The notes under the pieces were generated by a model. That model did not search any database. It was not told where the DNA came from and saw nothing but the letters and a program-made list of their open reading frames with translations. The position numbers and the translations under genes are program-made. 64,000 nucleotides of DNA from NCBI GenBank assembly GCA_964644845.1, contig CAZXXS010000052.1:1-64000 (forward strand), read 5' to 3'. This stretch comes from Geothermovivens sp964644845 (GTDB lineage: Bacteria; Zhuqueibacterota; Zhuqueibacteria; Oleimicrobiales; Geothermoviventaceae). Every line of letters starts with the position of its first letter. Position 1 is the stretch's first letter. Positions 55,622 to 63,284 of the stretch are shown here, piece after piece.

Positions 55622-56126
55622 TTATGAAGCAAAAATATGGGGACTACAAATGAAATATTTACCAAGGAAAGATAAGTTTTATGCTTTTGTGATTTGGAGT
55701 GCTCCAACAATAATAATCCTATTTCTAATCTTTTCTTTCTCTGTAACAACTTTGATTATTTTCCTTTTGAGTTTTTTGCTCTCTTTTTGGCTCTGGAATG
55801 GTACAAGTTATAAAATCGAGAAAGGTGAGCTTTTCATTAAATGCTGGGTCTTTGAGAGAAAGGTAAATATTAAAGATATTCTAAGGGTGAAAAAAACAAG
55901 AAATTTCCTGGCGTCATATGCTATGGCATTAGATAGATTAGAGATCACTGAAAAAAATAAAAGCAAATATTACGTATCTCCGAATAGTTTTGAAACGTTT
56001 ATTGCAGAACTGAAGAAATATAATTCAGATATCATCATAAGTTGATGCCTTATAACAAATCGCTCCAGCGGACCGACAATCCGCCGGCGCTTCGATTGGC
56101 GTCTTGTCGGCCGCTGAGCTTTGTCG
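55622..56126 (+). mobile_element. solitary integron-type gene cassette at a secondary site
   Basis: This 505-base insert lies between G55621 and T56127. Its 5' end (GTTATGA from 55621) is complementary in 6 of 7 bases to the left core box TTATAAC (56050-56056) of its own attC, as a circular cassette requires. It carries one AT-rich gene with a short leader, ends at an attC whose right core is GTTACCC (56126-56132), and shows about 30% GC against about 60% in both flanks. Removing it leaves about 70 bases between the oxidoreductase stop and glcD ATG. No integrase gene or second attC site is in the window, so insertion in trans by an integrase is inferred. Confidence 0.85.
55650..56045 (+). CDS. 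cassette-encoded membrane protein with PH-like domain (DUF1200/bPH_4-type)
   Basis: This 131-aa protein starts at ATG 55650, 28 bases inside the cassette. An in-frame stretch begins upstream but would cross the cassette boundary. Two hydrophobic helices (FYAFVIWSAPTIIILFLIFSF and VTTLIIFLLSFLLSFWLW) are followed by a small beta domain (YKIEKGELFIKCWVFERKVNIKDILRVKKTRNF, ALDRLEITEKNKSKYYVSP). The pattern of INIKDI, SLDRLEI and a SP...F end matches the YyaB-like bPH_4 family (formerly DUF1200). The role is unknown. Its stop TGA (56043-56045) abuts the attC. AT-rich codon use marks it as foreign. Confidence 0.75.
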   Translation: MKYLPRKDKFYAFVIWSAPTIIILFLIFSFSVTTLIIFLLSFLLSFWLWNGTSYKIEKGELFIKCWVFERKVNIKDILRVKKTRNFLASYAMALDRLEITEKNKSKYYVSPNSFETFIAELKKYNSDIIIS

Positions 56127-56132
56127 TTACCC
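56050..56132 (+). repeat. attC recombination site (59-base-element type)
   Basis: The imperfect inverted repeat pairs 56062-56079 with 56104-56119. The left arm has two unpaired extra bases, A56072 and one C at 56065-56066. These correspond to a bulged T and a bulged G on the bottom strand, matching the extrahelical bases that integrases read. Unpaired spacers of 5 and 6 bases separate these arms from the outer boxes AAC (56054-56056) and GTT (56126-56128). The right half GCTGAGCTTTGTCGTTA is a common attC sequence. Cleavage would fall at G56126|T56127. Confidence 0.88.
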
Positions 56133-56155
56133 AGACTGCAAGGCGACAGAGAAAA

Positions 56156-57556
56156 ATGGCACTTGATCGAAAACTTGAGAAGCAGTTGCGCAAGATTGTG
56201 GGCAAACGCAACGTGCTTACGTTGCCCGAGCAACTGTCTGTTTACGGGTACGACGCCAGCCTCGACCGCGGCCAGCCGGACGTCGTTGTGCTCGTCGAGT
56301 CGACAGAGCAGGTGGCCCAAGTTGTGCGTCTGGCCACTGCCAACAGCGTCCCGTACGTGGCACGGGGTTCCGGTACGTCGCTGAGCGGCGGCCCCGTTCC
56401 TGCGCGAGGCGGCATTGTGCTCGAGATGTCACGAATGGCCCGTGTGGAGCAAATTGATCCCCGTGACCGGAGCGCGGTGGTGGGCGCCGGGATTTACAAC
56501 CTGAAAATCGCCGAGGCTCTGAAACCCTACGGCTTCACCTACGCACCCGATCCGGCTAGCCAGAAGGTGTCGACCATCGGTGGGAACGTGGCGGAGAACG
56601 CAGGGGGACCGCACTGCCTCAAGTACGGTGTGACAAGCCACCACGTGCTCGGCGTGGAGGTTGTGTGGCCGGATGGCACCGTGGAATGGCTTGGTCAGGA
56701 CGGCGAGGAGACCGGGTACGACCTGCTCGGCCTTTTGATCGGTTCAGAAGGTACCCTCGGGGTTGTTACCCGGGTCAAGGTGAAAATCGTACCGCTTCCC
56801 GAAGCCGTGAAGACCATGCTGGCTGTGTTTGACTCGCTTACCGACGCAGCCGACGCGGTGTCGGACATCATCGGCGAGGGCATCTTGCCAGCTACGCTGG
56901 AGATGATGGACCGGACAACCATCCAGGTTGTGGAAGACAGCATGGCTGTGGGCTACCCGCGCGACGCGGAAGCCGTCTTGGTGATCGAAGTCGATGGGCC
57001 CGCGGCTGGAATTCAGGTGGAAGCCAACGCCGTCGCCGAGATTTGCAGACGCCACCGTGTGCGTGAGTTGCGGGTGGCTAAAGACGACGCTGAACGAGAT
57101 CGTCTGTGGGCCGGTCGGCGCGGAGCTTACGGAGCGATGACGCGCATCCAGCCTTCGACGATGGTGGCTGACGGTACCGTACCCAGAACGAAGCTGCCGT
57201 ACGTTCTCAAACGAGTGGCCGAAATCGCTGACAAGTACGGTTTGACGGTCGGCAACCTGCTGCACGCCGGCGACGGTAACCTGCACCCCAACATTGTGTT
57301 CGACGCCAACAACCCCGAAGAAAAGGAGCGAGCCTTGAAGGCCAGCTTCGAAATCCTTGAGGTTTGCGTGGAAGTGGGCGGCACCATTTCCGGCGAGCAC
57401 GGGATCGGTCTGGAGAAGCGAAGCGCGATGCGCCTGCTGTTTGACGAACGCGAACTTAACTTGATGCGCCAGTTGAAGCGTGTGTTCGACCCCCAAGGGC
57501 TTTGTAACCCTGACAAAATCTTTCCCGTGCCGGAAAATGCCAAGACCCAACCGTAG
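56156..57556 (+). CDS. glcD: glycolate oxidase subunit GlcD-type FAD-linked oxidase
   Basis: This 466-aa protein has a PCMH-type FAD-binding domain: VPYVARGSGTSLSGGPVPARGGIVLEMSRM, AVVGAGIYNLKIAEALKPYGFTYAPDP and STIGGNVAENAGGPHCLKYG. The C-terminal FAD-oxidase domain has VGNLLHAGDGNLHPN and GTISGEHGIGLEKR. It oxidises a 2-hydroxyacid such as glycolate or D-lactate, passing electrons on with GlcE and GlcF. ATG 56156 lies 30 bases after the cassette boundary, with AAGGCGACAG upstream. A continuous frame through the cassette end is not coding. glcE and glcF follow, separated by a phosphoesterase gene. Confidence 0.92.
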   Translation: MALDRKLEKQLRKIVGKRNVLTLPEQLSVYGYDASLDRGQPDVVVLVESTEQVAQVVRLATANSVPYVARGSGTSLSGGPVPARGGIVLEMSRMARVEQIDPRDRSAVVGAGIYNLKIAEALKPYGFTYAPDPASQKVSTIGGNVAENAGGPHCLKYGVTSHHVLGVEVVWPDGTVEWLGQDGEETGYDLLGLLIGSEGTLGVVTRVKVKIVPLPEAVKTMLAVFDSLTDAADAVSDIIGEGILPATLEMMDRTTIQVVEDSMAVGYPRDAEAVLVIEVDGPAAGIQVEANAVAEICRRHRVRELRVAKDDAERDRLWAGRRGAYGAMTRIQPSTMVADGTVPRTKLPYVLKRVAEIADKYGLTVGNLLHAGDGNLHPNIVFDANNPEEKERALKASFEILEVCVEVGGTISGEHGIGLEKRSAMRLLFDERELNLMRQLKRVFDPQGLCNPDKIFPVPENAKTQP

Positions 57557-57625
57557 CGCAACCGGCTGTTCCCGCGACGCACAGCGGTAAACGCGGATCG
57601 AGATGTTCAGACTGGAGACGCGAAG

Positions 57626-58561
57626 GTGAACGGACACACTGAGCTACACAGACGCTGGCGGAGCCACGGAGCGTGGTTGTTTCTTGCCCTGTTGGTGCTT
57701 CTTACCTACGCGGGGTGCAGCAAGCGGCAGGAACTACGTTACCATCTGCCTGCCGGCACGACCGAAGTCGACCGTGTGGCAGACATCGCTCCTGGTCAGC
57801 CCTTCTCATTCGTGGTGTACGGAGATTCCCGGCCCGGTTCGTTGCACCGGCGGCTTCTGGGAGCGATTGCGGCTGAGAAGCCCGATTTCGTCCTGCACAC
57901 CGGGGATCTGGTGAGTAAGGGTCGTGAGTGGAAGCAGTGGCTCAAATTCGATGACGACACGTGGCGTTTCCGGCAAGCGTTCCCGTTTTTTCCGGCCATG
58001 GGAAACCACGATCGTGGGACCGGTTTTTCGAAAGTGTTCACAATGCCCTACGCGGACACAGCGGGCGTGTACTACAGCTTTCGCGTGGGGAATGCCAGGT
58101 TTGTGATGTTGAATTCCTCGTACTACGATCTGCTCAAACCGGGTAGTCCAGAACTGAGCTGGCTTCGAAAACAACTTGCCGACACCACCGTCACACACAT
58201 CTTTGTTGCCTTTCACCACCCGCCTTTCAGTCCCAACCCAAAGCGCGACTCTGTGAACGTGCGGGTTGCGCGGTCTTTCTTGCCTCTTCTGCGGCAGGCC
58301 CCGCGGTTACGTTGTGTGTTCAACGGGCACGATCACTTCTACTACCGCACGCTGAGGGACGGGGTGACATTTGTAACAACCGGAGGAGGCGGCGCACGGC
58401 TTTACCGCGTCGACCCGGCGAGGACGAGACCGGGCGACCGCTGGGCCGAGGCTTACCACTACGTTCGCGTGGATGTGAACGGTCGGCAGGTACACGTGGA
58501 AGCCAGGAAGCTGAACGGAGAGGTTGTGGACGCGTTCGACCTTTTTGCGGAAGGTCGCTGA
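57626..58561 (+). CDS. lipoprotein metallophosphoesterase
   Basis: This 311-aa protein has an N-terminal lipoprotein signal (AWLFLALLVLLTYAGCSK; lipobox TYAGC). Calcineurin-like phosphoesterase motifs are complete: VVYGDSRPG (GDxR variant), LHTGDLVSKG, PAMGNHDRG, VAFHHPPFS and FNGHDHFYYR. It would hydrolyse a phosphoester outside the inner membrane with a two-metal centre. The substrate is unknown. It begins at GTG 57626 with GGAG upstream, 69 bases after glcD, and lies between glcD and glcE, so it interrupts the usual glc gene order. Confidence 0.88.
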   Translation: MNGHTELHRRWRSHGAWLFLALLVLLTYAGCSKRQELRYHLPAGTTEVDRVADIAPGQPFSFVVYGDSRPGSLHRRLLGAIAAEKPDFVLHTGDLVSKGREWKQWLKFDDDTWRFRQAFPFFPAMGNHDRGTGFSKVFTMPYADTAGVYYSFRVGNARFVMLNSSYYDLLKPGSPELSWLRKQLADTTVTHIFVAFHHPPFSPNPKRDSVNVRVARSFLPLLRQAPRLRCVFNGHDHFYYRTLRDGVTFVTTGGGGARLYRVDPARTRPGDRWAEAYHYVRVDVNGRQVHVEARKLNGEVVDAFDLFAEGR

Positions 58562-58890
58562 AGCGCTGGTGTCTACCCTGGAATCGACTGATCGAGGCAG
58601 GGAAATGCGAACCGCTGACGTGGATGTGCGAGAGGTAATTTTGAGCTTTTACGGGTGTTCGGCCGGCATTGGTGTGGCACTGCTGCTCAAGCCCGTTCGC
58701 TCACGGAGTGAAGGACGTGCACCGTCTCTTCCCGTAAGGAGGGTACCCCGCGTGGGGTGAGAGACGGGCTCACTGGACGGGCGGTGGTTCTGCACACGAT
58801 TTCCAGTCTGGTTTGACCGGGCGTTGTTGAGGTGGGGGGCAGCGTTCGGCGATTCAGGAGACTTGGTCTCGAACAGGAGAAGGACACACC
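58562..58890 (+). other. intergenic region with a nested inverted repeat
   Basis: CCGTCTCT (58722-58729) pairs with AGAGACGG (58760-58767) around an internal CCCC/GGGG stem (58745-58748/58753-58756). GCCCGT (58691-58696) could instead pair with ACGGGC (58764-58769). This allows alternative folds, as in an attenuator, before glcE (GTG 58891, AGGAGAAGG). No gene is present. Confidence 0.45.
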
Positions 58891-60168
58891 GTGACCAGCG
58901 AGGATCTCGAAAAGGCACTGGGTGTTGCCGTAAGAGAAGTTGTAACCCCGGGGGATGAGGGGACGCTTGCGAAGTTCGTGGAGAATTACGCCGGGGACCA
59001 GCGTAAGATTTTGGCCTCTGGGTCGGCGAGCAAATTGGCCTGGGGAGCTGTGCCCGACGTCTCCGAACTAACCGTGGTCCGGCTCACGGGTCTGAACAAA
59101 ATCACGGATCACGACCCTGCCAACCTGACCGTGTCGGTAGAGGCTGGCGTGCCTTACCGCATCTTGCAACAGACCCTGGCTGAACACGGCCAATGGTTGC
59201 CTCTGGACAGCCCGTGGAGCGAGGAAGCCACGCTGGGCGGCATCGTGGCGGCCGCTGCCAGCGGACCGAGACGGTACGGGTACGGTGCACCACGGGATTT
59301 GGTTTTGGGTGTGCGGCTTGTCCTGCCAGACGGTTCCGCTGTACACTTCGGCGGCAAGACCGTCAAGAACGTGGCAGGCTACGACGTGACGAAACTACTT
59401 GTGGGAAGTTTCGGCACGCTGGCGTTTCTGACGGAAATCACCTTTCGGCTTCGACCCCTGCCTTCGGAGGAGCGATCGCTGCTGGTCTCTTTCGACGATC
59501 CGGACAGCCTCGACAGAGCTGTGGAGACGGTGCTGCGTTCGCCCGATCCGGTAGTGGCTGTGGAGGCGGTGGGACCTCGGGGTGCCGACCTGCTTGACAG
59601 CAGAGGGGTTTCCGTTGCTGCAGGCGCGTATTTGCTGGCGCTTCGCCTCGAGGGCACCGGCCCCGTGCTTGAGGTCGCCGCCCAACGTCTGGCCAGCGGC
59701 CTCGGTGGGAGCTCGACAGGCGCCGGATCGACCGTACTCGAAGCCAGCGATTCGGCGACGTTTTGGAGCAACTACGAACGCGTGTTCTACCGTGATTGGC
59801 AACGGGCAGGGGCCGTTCTGAAAGTGCGTGGACCAGTGCGAAACGCCGTGAAGCTGCTCGCGGTTCTCGAATCAGTTGGTGCAGGCCACGTTTGGGTAGG
59901 CGCTGGCACGGGTGTTGGCTTCCTCAGGGTGGAGTCGGACGACGTGGATCTGGTTTCGCTGTTGGGAGAGGTGCGTTCGGCTCTTCGTCCTCTGCAGGCG
60001 CGCGCCGACCTGCTTGTGGCTCAGCCTTCAGCTGCGCGTTTGGTGTGTGACGCAGGCATTCCCCTGTGGGAAATTCCAAACTCTTTGCTTGCGAAAATGC
60101 GGGAAGTGAAGAGAATCTTCGACCCGGCCGACCTGCTGGCGCCGGGACGTTTCGTCGGAGGCATCTGA
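58891..60168 (+). CDS. glcE: glycolate oxidase subunit GlcE-type FAD-binding protein
   Basis: This 425-aa protein has a PCMH-type FAD-binding domain: LTVSVEAGVPYRILQQTLAEHGQWLPLD, ATLGGIVAAAASGPRRYGYG, KTVKNVAGYDVTKLLVGSFGTLAFLTEITFRL. Together with GlcD and GlcF it makes the glycolate (or D-lactate) oxidase. It is somewhat longer than E. coli GlcE and ends EIPNSLLAKMREVKRIFDPADLLAPGRF, the usual family end. The start is GTG 58891. It runs directly into glcF (3 bases between stop and start). Confidence 0.92.
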   Translation: MTSEDLEKALGVAVREVVTPGDEGTLAKFVENYAGDQRKILASGSASKLAWGAVPDVSELTVVRLTGLNKITDHDPANLTVSVEAGVPYRILQQTLAEHGQWLPLDSPWSEEATLGGIVAAAASGPRRYGYGAPRDLVLGVRLVLPDGSAVHFGGKTVKNVAGYDVTKLLVGSFGTLAFLTEITFRLRPLPSEERSLLVSFDDPDSLDRAVETVLRSPDPVVAVEAVGPRGADLLDSRGVSVAAGAYLLALRLEGTGPVLEVAAQRLASGLGGSSTGAGSTVLEASDSATFWSNYERVFYRDWQRAGAVLKVRGPVRNAVKLLAVLESVGAGHVWVGAGTGVGFLRVESDDVDLVSLLGEVRSALRPLQARADLLVAQPSAARLVCDAGIPLWEIPNSLLAKMREVKRIFDPADLLAPGRFVGGI

Positions 60169-60171
60169 GAC

Positions 60172-61497
60172 ATGGCGGAATCTGGAAGCGGAACGGATCT
60201 GCTGCAGCTGGCAAAAGAAGAAGCGGCCCGGTGTAACCGGTGTGGCTACTGTCAGGCCGTTTGCCCGACCTACCTTGTGACGGGCGTTGAAACTAACGTA
60301 GCCAGGGGTCGAAACAATCTGGTACGAGCTGCCGGCGAGGGCGAAACGGGTTTGACCAAGACGTGGCAGTCCACGGTCTTTGAGTGTTTGCTGTGTGGGG
60401 CTTGCACCACCACGTGCTTTCCCGCCGTGCGCACTGCGGAGGTCATGGCTCTGGCCCGCGCCGCCGTGCGCGAGGCGAAAGGTCAGCCGGCCCTACAACG
60501 CTACGTTTTCCGCGAGCTGCTGCCGGACCGGAAGAAAATGGACAAGATTGTGAAGCTGGCACGGTTGGGCAAGCGCAGCGGTGTTTCCGGTTTGGTCCAG
60601 GCACTTCGAGTGGTCGGCTGGTACGGGAGGAACCTGGCTGAAGCGGAGCGGATTTTGACCAGCGTTCCGGACCGGTTTCTGCGCGAACGTCTCGACGAGG
60701 TGGAATTGACGCCGGAAGATCGTCCGGCAGACGTGGCCTACTTTACGGGCTGCGCCATGAACTACGCTTTGCCAGACGTTGGGCTCAGCACGCTGCGGGT
60801 TCTCACCGGGGCCGGCCTGAAAGTAACGGCACCGGACAACAACTGTTGCGGGCTCCCCGCCTACGCCTACGGCGACCTGCAAGCTGCTAAGCAACTGGCC
60901 AAGCGGAACATCGAGGTGCTCGAGGCGACTCGAGCCAGGTGGATCACCAGCGACTGCGCGAGTTGCACGTCGTTTCTCAGCGACTACCCGAAGTTGTTTG
61001 TGGACGAACCCGAGTGGCGCGAGCGGGCGGAACGGCTGAAATCGCGCATTCGGGACGCGACGCAGATCCTGGCCGAAATTGCGCCCAGAAAAGCGCAAAC
61101 GGATGGCCTCGAGGTAACGTACCACGACCCCTGCCATCTGGCTCACCACCTTGGTGAGCGCGAAGCGCCACGCGAAGTTCTGAAAAACCTGCAGGGTGTG
61201 GAGTACGTTGAGCTGCCCGAGGCAAACGTGTGCTGCGGAGGAGCCGGGTCGTACAACGTAGCCCACCCGGATCTTTCGGCGCCAATTCTGGAACGGAAGA
61301 TGGCCAACGTACGGTCTACGGAGGCAAAGGTGCTGGCCACGGCATGTCCAGCTTGCATCATTCAGTTGCGTTACGGCGCTCGGCGCTACAAAGTACCGGT
61401 GGAGGTGCGCCACGTGAGTCAACTGGTGGAAGGAGGACTGCGAGAAGAACCCGTGATCGAGCGCGCGGCTGCGGAGGAGAGCAACGCGCCTGAGTGA
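60172..61497 (+). CDS. glcF: glycolate oxidase iron-sulfur subunit GlcF
   Basis: This 441-aa protein has two [4Fe-4S] motifs near the N-terminus, CNRCGYCQAVCP and CLLCGACTTTCF. They are followed by two CCG-type domains: TGCAMNYALPDVG...DNNCCGLPAY and YHDPCHLAHHL...NVCCGGAGSYN. It takes electrons from the flavin subunits to the membrane quinone pool. ATG 60172 follows glcE directly, so the two are in one operon. A perfect hairpin follows the stop and probably ends the transcript. Confidence 0.93.
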   Translation: MAESGSGTDLLQLAKEEAARCNRCGYCQAVCPTYLVTGVETNVARGRNNLVRAAGEGETGLTKTWQSTVFECLLCGACTTTCFPAVRTAEVMALARAAVREAKGQPALQRYVFRELLPDRKKMDKIVKLARLGKRSGVSGLVQALRVVGWYGRNLAEAERILTSVPDRFLRERLDEVELTPEDRPADVAYFTGCAMNYALPDVGLSTLRVLTGAGLKVTAPDNNCCGLPAYAYGDLQAAKQLAKRNIEVLEATRARWITSDCASCTSFLSDYPKLFVDEPEWRERAERLKSRIRDATQILAEIAPRKAQTDGLEVTYHDPCHLAHHLGEREAPREVLKNLQGVEYVELPEANVCCGGAGSYNVAHPDLSAPILERKMANVRSTEAKVLATACPACIIQLRYGARRYKVPVEVRHVSQLVEGGLREEPVIERAAAEESNAPE

Positions 61498-61500
61498 TCC

Positions 61501-61536
61501 CCGCCTCCCCCGGTGATGTGGAGAGCGGGGAGGCGG
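61501..61536 (+). terminator. hairpin terminator after glcF
   Basis: A perfect 10-bp stem CCGCCTCCCC/GGGGAGGCGG (61501-61510/61527-61536) with a 16-base loop is followed by CGATTTG. Confidence 0.65.
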
Positions 61537-61750
61537 CGATTTGTGGGCGCTGCAGGACCGGGTCTCTTCGGGGGACGTCATTTCCCTTCCCAGAGAAGTG
61601 TCGCTTGCCGGGGGAAACGCGTGTGGTTTGGGGAAGGCTTGCTGTGGGGAAATCTGGCGAGGTGTTGACATCGCGTTCGGTCTGCATCGCGGCAAGAGTG
61701 GATGAGAGAGCTGAAGCGGCCGGTAGGAGCCAAACGAAGGAGGCGAAGCC

Positions 61751-62857
61751 ATGAAGGGTACACTGGGATTTTTGCTGGTGGTAGTCCTTGCTCTGGGGGT
61801 ACTTGGCTGTGAAAAAGTCGATCAGCAGGGCGGGGCGCTTGCGGAACTGCCGTTCTTACAGAACTACCAGAAACTGCGAGCCTCGAGTTACGACACTACG
61901 GGCGGCAACGACGATGGGAACTGGCGGAACAAGATCAAACCGGGCGAAACGTGCGTCCTGGCAGAGCTGCGGGGTCCCGGTGCGATTGACCACATCTGGT
62001 TCACGATTGCAAGCAGGGAACCCTACCATCTGAAGAAAATCGTGCTCCGGATGTACTGGGACGGCGAAGAGAATCCCAGTGTTGAGGTGCCGATCGGAGA
62101 TTTCTTCGGATTGGGACTGGGAGAGTACCACCACTTCTGGTCCGAACCCATTGCGATTGGCACGGAGAACGCGCTGAACTGCTACTGGCGCATGCCTTTC
62201 AACAAATCCGCCAAAATCACGGTGACGAACGAGGGACAGCAACCGCTGGACGCGTTGTACTACAACTTCGACTGGCGTAAGTACAAGCGCCCGCTACCGG
62301 ACGTGACCTACTTTCACGCGCAGTACCGGCAGGCTTACCCGTGCAAGCGGGTTGAGTGGCCGAAGGGTGCCAAAAAGCTGAACAAGAACGGCAAAAACAA
62401 CTACGTGTTCATGGAGGCCAAAGGCCACGGGCACTACGTTGGTGTCACCTTGAGCATTCATCTGAACGAAGACGGCTGGTGGGGTGAGGGCGACGAGATG
62501 ATTTTCGTCGACGGAGACACACTGCCCACGATCAACGGGACCGGCTCGGAGGACTATTTTGGCGGTGCCTGGAGTTACGGCAAACCCTTCTGGTACCCGT
62601 ATTTCGGCTGCCCGGTGAATCAGGCTGAACAGGGAACGCAACACAAGAAAGGCGCGACGTGGAGTGTGTACCGGTTCCACGTCCCGGATCCGGTTCCTTT
62701 CACGAAGTCGATTCGGGTAACCATTGAGCACGGACACGCGAACGACAGGGCCGACGACTGGTCCAGCGTTGCTTACTGGTACCAAACGGAGCCCCACGAG
62801 CCGTTTCCGCCGCTCCCACCGGTGGAAAAGAGAATTCCGCCGTGGGCGAACCGCTGA
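61751..62857 (+). CDS. GH172 (DUF2961) lipoprotein
   Basis: This 368-aa protein has a lipoprotein signal (LLVVVLALGVLGCEK) and the DUF2961 fold now classed as GH172: LRGPGAIDHIWFTIASREPYHLKKIVLRMYWDGEENPSVEVPIGDFFG, FNKSAKITVTNEG, DGDTLPTINGTGSEDYFGGAWSYG and VYRFHVPDPVPF. Members include difructose-anhydride synthase/hydrolases and alpha-D-arabinofuranosidases, so it is a surface or periplasmic glycan enzyme. The acidic catalytic residues probably lie in the GDFFG and GSEDYFG blocks. ATG 61751 follows AAGGAGG. A hairpin follows 53 bases after the stop. Confidence 0.88.
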   Translation: MKGTLGFLLVVVLALGVLGCEKVDQQGGALAELPFLQNYQKLRASSYDTTGGNDDGNWRNKIKPGETCVLAELRGPGAIDHIWFTIASREPYHLKKIVLRMYWDGEENPSVEVPIGDFFGLGLGEYHHFWSEPIAIGTENALNCYWRMPFNKSAKITVTNEGQQPLDALYYNFDWRKYKRPLPDVTYFHAQYRQAYPCKRVEWPKGAKKLNKNGKNNYVFMEAKGHGHYVGVTLSIHLNEDGWWGEGDEMIFVDGDTLPTINGTGSEDYFGGAWSYGKPFWYPYFGCPVNQAEQGTQHKKGATWSVYRFHVPDPVPFTKSIRVTIEHGHANDRADDWSSVAYWYQTEPHEPFPPLPPVEKRIPPWANR

Positions 62858-63284
62858 GAAACGGGAAATGGAAGCTTAAGCATCCCTTTGGGTTTTGGAG
62901 TTGAACGCCGGGGTAGCCGTTGTTTGGCTACCCCTGTGTGTTTCGAGACGCAAGTGCGGAATGACGGGCGCTTCTCGATCGCACGTGCGGTGGTCGCCAG
63001 CGGGTGTGCCCTTTGTAACAGCGACTAACGCGAGGTGTTCTCCAGTTCTTGCGGTTGTTTGGTTCGATGGTGCACGAAAATCCGGAGGGGTCGCAACGGG
63101 TTGTCCGGTTCGTTCTGGCCGTTTGCGTGAAACTTTTCCCACCGGTTTCCGTCTTACGCTGAGGATTCGTTTCAAACGAAATGGGCACGGCGATGTTGTG
63201 GTGTGAGAACCTCTTTGTTACCCTGATTGTGGTCCGCATTGAGGGCAGAGAATCGGAACCATTTGCCAGTTGAGGAGGGAGGCA
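62858..63284 (+). other. intergenic region with a terminator
   Basis: The left part holds the terminator at 62910-62934. The remainder, up to the ribosome binding site GAGGAGGGAGG (63272-63282), has no recognisable gene. Confidence 0.45.
62910..62934 (+). terminator. hairpin terminator after the GH172 gene
   Basis: A perfect 9-bp stem GGGGTAGCC/GGCTACCCC (62910-62918/62926-62934) with a GTTGTTT loop is followed by TGTGTGTTTC. Confidence 0.75.
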
